Part shown: one piece after another, positions 56,929 to 64,000 of the stretch
Layout of the letters: every line of letters begins with the position of its first letter
Position numbering within the stretch: position 1 is the stretch's first letter
Assembly: GCF_003028855.1 (NCBI RefSeq)
Contig: NZ_CP028324.1
Coordinates: forward strand, 2,976,001-3,040,000
Origin: Pseudoduganella armeniaca
GTDB lineage: Bacteria > Pseudomonadota > Gammaproteobacteria > Burkholderiales > Burkholderiaceae_D
DNA length: 64,000 nucleotides
Direction: 5' to 3'
The notes under the pieces: generated by a model
Seen by the model: the letters and a program-made list of their open reading frames with translations, nothing else
What the model was told of the DNA's origin: nothing
Databases searched by the model: none
Program-made: the position numbers and the translations under genes

Positions 56929-59250
56929 TCACTCCTGTTTCGATGGTGGCGCGGCGTGGATGCCTAGCAGGGGGAGGAGGAAAAACAGCAGGTGGCTGCC
57001 GCCGGCCGACAGGAAGCTCATGGGCTGGCCCATCACCGGCACGATGGCCAGGTTGGTGCCCCACGACAGCAGCAGGTGACCGGCCAGGAAGGCGGCGCCG
57101 CCGCACAGCAGGAAGGCGCGCAGGCGCGCGCGCCAGGCCGGCCGGAAGCCGCGCGCGGTGGTGGCGCTGCGTGCCGCCGCCATGGCCGCGCCGACCAGCC
57201 CGGCCAGCACGGCGGCCTGGGCGCACCACAGCAGCAGGCCGCCCAGCAAGCCATGCCGGTGCAGGAACAGCGCTGGCGCGAAGTCGTCCTGCACGGCCGG
57301 CAGCGCCAGCACGGCGCCGGCGCCGGTGCCCAGCGTGCGCAAGCCCAGCATGCCGTCCGTGCCGAGCCAGCCGCCCTGGACGATCGCGCTGCCGCCCTGC
57401 AGCAGTTGCTGGCCCGTGTGCGGGTGCAGGCCTGGGGCCAGCCAGACCTGGAAGCGGTCGCCGTAGAACGAGGCCGGCAGCCGCTCGGCGCCGGCCGCGT
57501 GCAGCGCCGGCACGGCGGCGCTGCCAGCCAGTGCGACGCTCGCCAGCAGTGCGGCGCTCCAGCGCCGTCCCGCCGCCAGCGCATACGCCAGCGCCATCGC
57601 GCCCGCCCACAGCAGCAACAGGATCAGCGGCGAGTAATCGTCGACCTGGACCAGTGCCAGGGCCAGCAGGGACAGGAACAGCAGCGCCGGCGCCAGCAGG
57701 TGCAGCCAGCGCGCGCCCAGGCCGGGCCGGGTGGCGCCATCCGCGCTCCAGCCCAGCCGCAAGGCCAGGCAATGCGCCGTCAGGCCGGCCAGTACCAGCT
57801 TGGCCAGTTCCACCGGCTGCAGGTCGAACACGCCGGTCTCGTCGCCCCACAGCACCTGGGCGGCCAGCAGCGCCAACGCGCCGGCGGCCAGCGCGGCCAG
57901 CAGGTGTTCCACGTGGCGCTGCGCCAGCACGCGACCGTGCGGGCACTGCAAGCACGGCAGGCACCATAGGCGCCACAGCAGCGCCGCGGCCGAGCCGACG
58001 GCCAGCAGCGCGGCGGTCTTGTGGAAGTAGCGCAGCCAGCCGCTGTCCGGCGCACCCAGGCCCATGTCCAGTTGTGCCAGCAGGCCGCTGGCGCACAGCA
58101 GCAGGGCGGCGTGGCCGGCCAGGCCGAGCCGGCCGCATGCGACCAGCCAGGCGCCCAGCGCGGCGGCGCCCAGCAGCCAGGAACACAGCAGCGCCGGTGC
58201 CTGGCCCTGGCGCTGCAGCACCAGCGCGGCCATGCCGGCCGTCAGCAGCAGTGCGGCCGCCAGCCAATGCAGGGCGGCGTGCGGCGCCTGGCGCCCGGGC
58301 CGCAGGATATTGCCGCGCGCGGGGAGGCGTGCCGCCAGCAGCCACGGCACGAGCAGGGCCGCCGTCGCCGCCAGGGCGCCGGCCCACGCCAGCGCGCTGC
58401 CTTGCCAGGGCGTGCGCGCCTGCCATCGCCAGCTCACCTGCGCCGGCAGATTGGCCTCCGGCACGCTGAACTGGGCCACCCGGTGGTGCGGCACCAGGGT
58501 CAGCACGTCGCCCGCGAGCGACAGCCGGTAGCGCGTGGCGCCCACCTTCAGGTCGCGCGCGCCGGCCAGGGGCAGCGCTTGCGTGCGCAGGTCCGCGCCA
58601 TCGGCCAGCACGGCCGCGCTGCCGTCGGCCGGCGCGTTCAGGCGCAAGCCGTTTGCCACCCGCGCCAGCGTGGCGGCGCCGGTGGCGATGGCGGCCAGTC
58701 CCAGGCGGTTGTCGCAGTACAGGTTGCCGCCGAATTGCAGCGGGCGCGGTACCGTCAGCGCCCGCGGCACGCTGCGGTTCCACAGCGCGACGGCGCGGCG
58801 CGCCAGCGGGGCATCCGCGCAGGCCGGCAGCGCGGCGCCGTCGCGGTACAAGGTGGCGCCGTCGTAGCGCCAGTGCCGCACGCCGTCGCTGAAGGCGAGG
58901 GCGTGCGCGTCCGCCTGCGTGACACGCCAGACGGCGGCGCCGACCTGGATCGTGCGCAGGCCTGCCACGGTGACGCTGCCCATGCGCACGTCGTCCAGCA
59001 CGGGCGGGCGTACGTCCGGCAGCATCCGCACCGACCAGCGGCCGGCAGCATCGCGCGCCAGTCGCAGGTGACGCGCCTGCGCGCCGACGGCCGCCAGCTC
59101 GGCGCGACCCAGCGTCAGCTCCGTGCCCGCGGCCAGGCGGACCGTGACGGCGCCCGGCTGCCACGCCTGCGGCGCACGGACGATGGCCAGCAGTTGCAGG
59201 GCCAGCAGCAGGCCCGCCAGCGCGACGGTGGCGATGCGGGCCCGGCTCAT
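56929..59250 (-). CDS. SEDS-family (FtsW/RodA) peptidoglycan polymerase with extra periplasmic domain
   Basis: A 773-residue protein. An initial membrane helix (TVALAGLLLALQLLAIV) is followed by about 260 residues likely in the periplasm, then about 10 helices with SEDS features: LQPVELAKLVLAG, WLGTDGMLGL, LPAVQDDFAPALFLHRHGLL (catalytic-loop aspartate at 655-656, as in the LPE.HTDF motif of RodA) and VMGQPMSFLSAGGSHL. Standard SEDS proteins have about 370-420 residues and lack the N-terminal domain. It would polymerise glycan strands from lipid II with a PBP partner, here possibly the one at 36473. It overlaps the kinase gene by 4 bases. Confidence 0.9.
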   Translation of the reverse strand: MSRARIATVALAGLLLALQLLAIVRAPQAWQPGAVTVRLAAGTELTLGRAELAAVGAQARHLRLARDAAGRWSVRMLPDVRPPVLDDVRMGSVTVAGLRTIQVGAAVWRVTQADAHALAFSDGVRHWRYDGATLYRDGAALPACADAPLARRAVALWNRSVPRALTVPRPLQFGGNLYCDNRLGLAAIATGAATLARVANGLRLNAPADGSAAVLADGADLRTQALPLAGARDLKVGATRYRLSLAGDVLTLVPHHRVAQFSVPEANLPAQVSWRWQARTPWQGSALAWAGALAATAALLVPWLLAARLPARGNILRPGRQAPHAALHWLAAALLLTAGMAALVLQRQGQAPALLCSWLLGAAALGAWLVACGRLGLAGHAALLLCASGLLAQLDMGLGAPDSGWLRYFHKTAALLAVGSAAALLWRLWCLPCLQCPHGRVLAQRHVEHLLAALAAGALALLAAQVLWGDETGVFDLQPVELAKLVLAGLTAHCLALRLGWSADGATRPGLGARWLHLLAPALLFLSLLALALVQVDDYSPLILLLLWAGAMALAYALAAGRRWSAALLASVALAGSAAVPALHAAGAERLPASFYGDRFQVWLAPGLHPHTGQQLLQGGSAIVQGGWLGTDGMLGLRTLGTGAGAVLALPAVQDDFAPALFLHRHGLLGGLLLWCAQAAVLAGLVGAAMAAARSATTARGFRPAWRARLRAFLLCGGAAFLAGHLLLSWGTNLAIVPVMGQPMSFLSAGGSHLLFFLLPLLGIHAAPPSKQE

Positions 59251-60233
59251 GCCGCTTGCGCCAGCGCGCAGGCGCGCTCGACGTGCATGGTGCGCGTGGC
59301 AACGTTTGCCGCCGCCAGCAGGCGGCTGATCGCGGGCGCATGGCGCGGCCGGTCCGCCGGTGTCGGATCGAGCAAGGCGCGCAACAGCGCCAGCGCGGCG
59401 TCACGCGCCGGGGGCGGCGCGGCCGCGCCGAAGCGCCGCGCCTCGTCGTCCGCCAGCAGCGCGGGCAGCGCGCCACCGTGTGCCGCCAGCAGTTGGCGCG
59501 CGCCGTCGGCCAGGTGCTCGCGGTAGGCCTGGCCGCAGGCGCTGCTCCAGCGCAGCGGCGTGCCTGTCACGATGAAATACCACAGTGCGCCCAGCGCGAA
59601 ATAGTCGCTGCGGTGGCTGGTGGCATAGCCGCCGTCGGCGGCGGGGATGAACTGTTCCGGCGCCTGCCACTGCGCGGTGCCGGCATAGCTGTGCGGCTCG
59701 GCGTGCGCCAGCCGCCGGTTGGTGCCGAAGTCGGCCAGCCGCAGCACGCCCGCGACGGGATCGAGCAGGATATTGGCCGGCTTCAGGTCCAGGTAACGCC
59801 AGCCATACTGATGCACTTTCGCCAGCGCCTGGTTCAGCTGGCCGATCCAGTCGAGCGCCTGTGCGAACGAGGGCGGCGTGCCGGCGGCGCGGCATTGCGC
59901 CAGGTGGCGCGCCAGGTCGGTGGGCAGCAGCTCGAGCGCCAGCACCGGCAAGCCGGCGTGCCAGCCGCTGTCGAGCAGGCGTACCAGATGGCGGTTGTCC
60001 CACGGCGCCAGCGCGCGCAGGAAGGCGATCTCGTTGCAGGCGCTGGCGATCCAGCGTTCGCGCAAGGCCGGCTGGGCCTGCGCCATGCGCGCTTCGTTGA
60101 CCAGCTTGAGGGCCACCTCGGCGCCGTCCGGCGCGGCGGCACGCCAGACGGTGCCATAGACGGAGCGGCCGATCTGGCTGCGCAGGCGGTATGTTGCGCG
60201 GTCGAGGGTGATGACGGTGTCGCTGGCGGCCAT
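59247..60233 (-). CDS. Ser/Thr protein kinase, non-RD type
   Basis: A 328-residue kinase without membrane helix. K43 (VALKLV), a catalytic loop YLDLKPANILL with D149 and N154, DFG at 168-170 and the APE-like QAPEQF are visible. The usual HRD reads YLD, so it is a non-RD kinase that may not need activation-loop phosphorylation. It overlaps the SEDS gene (ATGA), directly linking kinase and wall-polymerase expression. GGAG precedes the ATG. The glycine loop is weak (IGRSVYGTVW). Confidence 0.9.
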   Translation of the reverse strand: MAASDTVITLDRATYRLRSQIGRSVYGTVWRAAAPDGAEVALKLVNEARMAQAQPALRERWIASACNEIAFLRALAPWDNRHLVRLLDSGWHAGLPVLALELLPTDLARHLAQCRAAGTPPSFAQALDWIGQLNQALAKVHQYGWRYLDLKPANILLDPVAGVLRLADFGTNRRLAHAEPHSYAGTAQWQAPEQFIPAADGGYATSHRSDYFALGALWYFIVTGTPLRWSSACGQAYREHLADGARQLLAAHGGALPALLADDEARRFGAAAPPPARDAALALLRALLDPTPADRPRHAPAISRLLAAANVATRTMHVERACALAQAA

Positions 60234-60332
60234 GGCATTCTCCGGAAGGGATATGCCGCCTTAGCGGGGGGAGGGGAAAACTCGCGTGACGGCAGTGCGG
60301 CATGCGGCGACACGCGACGACGCGCTCTCCAG

Positions 60333-61937
60333 TCAGATCTGGCGATTCAGTTCGTCCCGTTCGTGGATCGCCCGCGCGGCCGCATTCAACGGCGCGGGCC
60401 CCTGGTCCGACATGACCCAATGTTCGGTCGCGTCGTGCCATTCCCACTGGTTCTGGTCGTTGAGCTGCCAGTGGTGATGCCACTTGTCCGGGCCCCGGCT
60501 GGTCGCCTTGCCCATCACCATGCGATGCAGGTTTCTGGACAGGATGCCGCCATTGATCGTGGCCCTGCGCGCCTCGGTATCCGGCCTGCGCATCACGTTC
60601 AGGTACTCCGCCTCGCTCATTTCGCACTCGCGATGCTTGCCTCTCGGCGGGTGGAACGTCCTGGGATTGGCGTCCACTGCCTGGTGCGCCGGACTTTTCA
60701 ACTCCCGCACCGTGGCGCTCAGGTGTTCTTCCGGAATGTCGGCCACGTCGCTGTCGACCTTGCCCCATGGTTTCTCGGCGCTGCCGCTCTTGCTCCACAT
60801 GCTGGTGTTGGTGTCGAGCCCACCGCCCTTGGTGATGATGGCGTGTTTCTTCTCCGCGCGTTCCATCTTGTCGAGAATGAACGCAAATTCGGACTCGCTG
60901 AAACCGCGCTTGGCCCTGGCATCGAAGCTGGCGCTGCCTGGACCCTCGATGGCGGCGATGTAGTCGTTCAGGATGAAATACTCCAGCGAACGAGGCGTCA
61001 GCGTGCGTTTCAGCCGGGGCCCGCGCGTATTCGGGTCCAGCGCACGCTTCGGGTCCTCGAATCGTTGCGCGGACAATGGCCCGAACGTCAGATTCGAGAA
61101 CAGGCTCTGGAACGAGGCCAGGCCGGCGTTGGCGGGCAGGTCGAGGCGCTTCCTGGCGATGACTCGCTGCTCTTCCGACAGATTCTGGTACACCCACTCG
61201 ATCGTGCTTTTCGCCAGCTTGTGATGGCCGGTATTGAAACCGTCCGGATCGACCTTGGCGGCCTGCTGGAACGCCTTGTTCGCGTGCCCGGTGCGCCACG
61301 CCGAATCGCCCGACGATTCGAGCCGCTCCTGCTCTTCCAGGGCCTCGCGGGCCGCGTCGGTCTGCCCCTGCAGCCATTCCGGGCTGGGCTTGACGCTGAT
61401 CTGGTTCCATTCATTCCAGGACCGGATCTTTCCCTCCAGCGCCCGGTAGGAGGGCAGGTTGGCGCCGGCGGCGGTTTCGTCGACGATCTGGAACCACATC
61501 ATGCCGAGCCGGTTGACGTACCAGTCCACGCCGCCCAGCGCGACATCCCATTTCATGACGTCCTCGTCGACGTTTTCCCAGACCGGCTGCAGCACCGGCC
61601 CGGATGCCATGCCGGCGGCCGGCGCCGCTGGCCTTGCGCGACTGTATTGCCGCCCGGCCGGATGCCAGCCGGCCGGGCGCGGGCGTTGCTGGCCCGCTTG
61701 TTGCGGTAGCGTGAGGCGCTGGAGCTGCGCCAGACGTTGCGTGCGGGGACTGTGGTCCGCCATCGCTTGCGCGGCGCCGAGTGCGGCGGCCCGCTCGCCC
61801 GGGCCGTATGGTGCGCGGGACTGTCCGGCATCGCCGCTCGGGTGGAACCGCGGTGCCGCGGCGTCGCGCTGGCGCTGCGCCGTTGTGGGGTGCGTGGCGG
61901 AAGACAGCCGGGTGGTCAGCTCAGCGCGCGGGGCCAT
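60333..61937 (-). CDS. Unrecognised protein with effector-like N-terminal motif, 534 residues
   Basis: AAGGAG precedes the ATG at 61937. The first 110 residues are disordered and contain MADHSPRTQRLAQLQRLTL, which recalls the NSPR...LQ motif found at the start of many toxin-like or contractile-injection-cargo proteins (recalled, not searched). The rest (residues about 120-534) has tryptophan/histidine-rich parts near the end (DKWHHHWQLNDQNQWEWHD) and no known domain. It begins the minus-strand block, 99 bases before the kinase gene. It could be a substrate or partner of the system or an unrelated effector. Confidence 0.68.
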   Translation of the reverse strand: MAPRAELTTRLSSATHPTTAQRQRDAAAPRFHPSGDAGQSRAPYGPGERAAALGAAQAMADHSPRTQRLAQLQRLTLPQQAGQQRPRPAGWHPAGRQYSRARPAAPAAGMASGPVLQPVWENVDEDVMKWDVALGGVDWYVNRLGMMWFQIVDETAAGANLPSYRALEGKIRSWNEWNQISVKPSPEWLQGQTDAAREALEEQERLESSGDSAWRTGHANKAFQQAAKVDPDGFNTGHHKLAKSTIEWVYQNLSEEQRVIARKRLDLPANAGLASFQSLFSNLTFGPLSAQRFEDPKRALDPNTRGPRLKRTLTPRSLEYFILNDYIAAIEGPGSASFDARAKRGFSESEFAFILDKMERAEKKHAIITKGGGLDTNTSMWSKSGSAEKPWGKVDSDVADIPEEHLSATVRELKSPAHQAVDANPRTFHPPRGKHRECEMSEAEYLNVMRRPDTEARRATINGGILSRNLHRMVMGKATSRGPDKWHHHWQLNDQNQWEWHDATEHWVMSDQGPAPLNAAARAIHERDELNRQI

Positions 61938-62084
61938 GGTCACTCCTTTGATCAGGTCGGCATCGATGGCGCCGGAAGCGATGGGATCCGGCGCCGCTGC
62001 AAGCTGTGCCAGTATGCGCGGGACACAGCGCGAGATCAATCTCTCGTTATGCCGCCCCATGCACGGCCCGTCCAGAACGCAAAA

Positions 62085-62103
62085 AGCCCGGCATGGCCGG
62101 GCT
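62085..62103 (-). terminator. Intrinsic terminator of the glycine-zipper gene
   Basis: AGCCCGGC-atg-GCCGGGCT is a perfect 8-bp stem, followed on the minus strand by five T. It lies 23 bases past the stop codon. Confidence 0.88.
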
Positions 62104-62125
62104 CTCGGGACAACGACAATGCGGA

Positions 62126-62539
62126 TCAGTGACCGTGGTGGCGATGACCGTAACCATGGCCGCGGCCATGATGGTGGCGGTGATGATGGCGCGGCTCGTA
62201 GTAATACACGGGACGCGGCTCGACATAGCGCACGCGCGGGGCCGGCTCGTAATAGACCGGCGCCGGTTCGTAGTACACGCGCTGCGGCTGCTGGTAGACC
62301 CGGGTCTCGACATAACGGTCGCGCCGGTGGCGATCCGAGCTCAGCGCATTACCCAGCGCCGCGCCCGCGACGCCGCCGACCAGGGCGCCACCGGTGCCGC
62401 CCTGCTGGCTGCCGATGGCGGCACCGATCACGGCACCGGCGGCGGTGTTGAATTCACGGTCGCCGGCGGCGAACGCGGCGGAAGAGGTCGTGACGGCGGC
62501 ACCCAGCAGCAGCACGGAAAAGAATTTTTTGATCGACAT
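62126..62539 (-). CDS. Glycine-zipper exported protein with His/Tyr-rich tail
   Basis: A 137-residue protein with a signal peptide (FFSVLLLGAAVTTSSAAFA), a glycine-zipper hairpin (AAGAVIGAAIGSQQGGTGGA, then GGVAGAALGNALS), and a repetitive tail with YYEPAP repeats and a histidine cluster (HHHRHHHGRGHG). The zipper inserts in membranes in related 2TM proteins; the tail could bind metal. GAGGGGAAATAATC precedes the ATG. Function unknown. Confidence 0.88.
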   Translation of the reverse strand: MSIKKFFSVLLLGAAVTTSSAAFAAGDREFNTAAGAVIGAAIGSQQGGTGGALVGGVAGAALGNALSSDRHRRDRYVETRVYQQPQRVYYEPAPVYYEPAPRVRYVEPRPVYYYEPRHHHRHHHGRGHGYGHRHHGH

Positions 62540-62675
62540 GATTATTTCCCCTCGTTATTATCTACTCCACCCTGCGACCGATCCGGTCGCGGCATGGGGG
62601 TCAATATAACGAACACGGCAGTACACAACCACGTCTTATACAGTTTCTTACAATCGTGCCGCCGTGTGTAACAGA

Positions 62676-63209
62676 TCAGGGCGCGCTCATGCGTTCCCAT
62701 TCCGGGCGCAGCAGGCTCAGCACGGTGACGTCCTGGTAGCGGCCATTGATGAAGAAGGCGCCGCGCAGGGTGCCTTCGGCGCGGTAGCCGCACTTCTGCG
62801 CCACCCGCACGGAGGCTATATTGGCCGGCGCCGCCAGCACCTCCAGGCGATGCCAGGTGTGGGCGCGGAACAGGTGGTCCGTCAGCAGGCGCAGCGCCGC
62901 CGTCGTGTAGCCCTGGCCGGCCAGCTCCGGGTCGAGCAGGCGGTAGCCGATCTCGCGGCTGGTCGGCGTGCGGCTCTTGAAGTGCGTGATGACGCCGACG
63001 ATGTGGTGGCGCGCATCCTCCACCACGAACAGTTCGCTGTCGTCCGTCACGAACGACGTCTGCATGAATTCCTTGCGCATCGCCTCGGGCGACCTGAAAT
63101 GGCTGGAAAAATAGTCGCCCCGCGACGGCAGGTCGTTGACCAGCGCGATGAAGGTATTCAGGTCGGTGCCGAGCAGGTGCCGCACCGCGCAGAGGGGGCC
63201 TTTGAGCAT
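62676..63209 (-). CDS. GNAT-family N-acetyltransferase (RimJ/RimL-like)
   Basis: About 177 residues of a GNAT fold: VGVITHFKSRTPTSREIGYR, the acetyl-CoA loop region ELAGQGYTTAALRLLTDHLF, and the strand-helix after it (ANIASVRVAQKCGYRAEGTL). The start at 63209 gives MLKGPLCAVRH; an ATG at 63227 adds six residues. Substrate is unknown; relatives acetylate ribosomal protein N-termini or small molecules. Confidence 0.88.
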   Translation of the reverse strand: MLKGPLCAVRHLLGTDLNTFIALVNDLPSRGDYFSSHFRSPEAMRKEFMQTSFVTDDSELFVVEDARHHIVGVITHFKSRTPTSREIGYRLLDPELAGQGYTTAALRLLTDHLFRAHTWHRLEVLAAPANIASVRVAQKCGYRAEGTLRGAFFINGRYQDVTVLSLLRPEWERMSAP

Positions 63210-63318
63210 CGCCCCATGGTATGCCAACGGCCGCGCAGGGTCAACGACGATGCCCCCTGCACAACCTTGTCAAATGCGTTATCGTGTCAGGTTTCAGCGC
63301 TCTCCCGAGGACCCCAGC

Positions 63319-64000
63319 ATGAACTTCCGCAAGCCCGCCCTGACTGCCATCGCCGCCAGCCTGTTCATCCTTGCTACCGCCCATGCCGCACCGAATGACG
63401 CCGCCACGCTGGCGCAGGTGCGCGACACGGCGATGGCCAGCGACTGGGCCTACCGACGCCTGGAAGACATGACGGACCTGATCGGCCCGCGCCTGTCCGG
63501 ATCGCCCGGCGCGGCCGCCGCCGTGCAGCAGGTGGCCGAGACGATGCGCCAGCTGGGGGCGAAGGTAACGCTGCAACCCGTCAAGGTACCGCACTGGGTA
63601 CGCGGCGAGGAAAAGGCGCAACTGGTCGAGTACACCGGCCGGCCGCAGGGCATCGTGCAGAACGTCGTGCTGACGGCGCTGGGCGGCTCCGGCGCCACCC
63701 CGGCCACGGGCCTGACGGCGCCCGTGCTGATCGTGCACGACTTCGACGAGCTGAAGGCGCGCGCGGCGGAAGTGAAGGGCAAGATCGTGCTGATCGACGT
63801 ACCGTTCGACCAGGGCATGGCCGAGCGCGGCCTGGCCGGCAACGCCTACGGGCGCGGCTCGGCGGCACGCACGCGCGGTCCGGCCTTGGCGGCCGAACTG
63901 GGCGCGGCGGCGGCCCTGGTGCGCTCGATCGGCGGCGCCGATTACCGCCTGACCCACACGGGCATGACGCGCCTGAAGGACGACCAGCGCATCCCGGCCG
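63319..64000 (+). CDS. M28-type metallopeptidase, N-terminal part (cut by window edge)
   Basis: The first 227 residues of an exported protein: signal peptide (ALTAIAASLFILATAHAA), a family segment (SDWAYRRLEDMTDLIGPRLS GSPG, given in parts) and a PA-like inserted domain (VKGKIVLIDVPFDQG; AAELGAAAALVRSIGG). The zinc ligands would lie beyond the window. Family members are aminopeptidases or carboxypeptidase Q-like enzymes in the periplasm or outside. GAGGACCCCAGC precedes the ATG. Confidence 0.85.
   Translation, partial: MNFRKPALTAIAASLFILATAHAAPNDAATLAQVRDTAMASDWAYRRLEDMTDLIGPRLSGSPGAAAAVQQVAETMRQLGAKVTLQPVKVPHWVRGEEKAQLVEYTGRPQGIVQNVVLTALGGSGATPATGLTAPVLIVHDFDELKARAAEVKGKIVLIDVPFDQGMAERGLAGNAYGRGSAARTRGPALAAELGAAAALVRSIGGADYRLTHTGMTRLKDDQRIPA

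Noticed and set aside
55451..59476. 1341-codon minus-strand frame that includes the 490-residue gene
   Set aside because: Only the part from 56923 down is coding; upstream it overlaps the SEDS and kinase genes in another frame without motifs, and a ribosome-binding site marks the 56923 start.

Overview
This is a roughly 64-kb, high-GC chromosomal window from a beta-proteobacterium, most likely Oxalobacteraceae (Massilia/Duganella-like). The inference rests on gene content: a ureABCEFG cluster with a HupE/UreJ permease, a PEP-CTERM protein, YXWGXW-type surface proteins, a short H-NS-family protein, and many palindromic intergenic hairpins. No rRNA, tRNA, CRISPR array or transposase was seen.

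Layout. 1-4837: nickel urease operon (end of ureD, then ureA, B, C, E, F, G and a permease). 4861-13665: accessory metabolism and stress genes: a PlsC-like acyltransferase, a secreted metallo-beta-lactamase-fold hydrolase, an ArsR-alkene reductase pair, a guanidinium exporter behind a probable guanidine-II riboswitch, a YCII protein, an aspartoacylase-like hydrolase, a pair of AidA/PixA-like proteins, an acyltransferase-3 protein and a frameshifted PEP-CTERM gene. 13933-33483: pirin-azoR with a divergent LysR gene, psd, a TonB-dependent receptor, an H-NS-like gene, an amidohydrolase, a Lon-N protein, PaiB-like and EamA genes, an erythromycin-esterase homologue, trpS, a CocE hydrolase, a frameshifted MFS gene, an HD hydrolase and cheW. 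33550-36317: an RNase H-like gene, a lipoprotein, a YXWGXW protein and a small membrane protein.

36473-61937 is the most unusual part. Two convergent gene blocks encode a penicillin-binding transpeptidase, a SEDS (FtsW/RodA) polymerase with an extra periplasmic domain, two Ser/Thr protein kinases (one fused to a formylglycine-generating-enzyme-like domain), an FHA-like protein, a zinc-ribbon/SPFH coiled-coil protein, an SH3b membrane protein and several proteins I do not recognise. The combination SEDS + PBP + kinase + FHA recalls the actinobacterial pknB/rodA/pbpA/fha locus, but the proteins look quite different. Between the blocks lie an EmrE-type exporter, a large heparinase II/III-like lyase with lower GC, and an osmC-pirin pair. 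The window ends with a glycine-zipper protein, a GNAT acetyltransferase and the start of an M28-type peptidase.

Three genes (PEP-CTERM, MFS, PBP) are each broken by one missing G in a G-run, and a fourth case (EamA tail) fits the same pattern. This suggests systematic homopolymer under-calling as much as true gene decay. Palindromic hairpins sharing a GACAG(A/G)C core sit between convergent gene pairs and probably serve as two-way terminators or REP-like elements.
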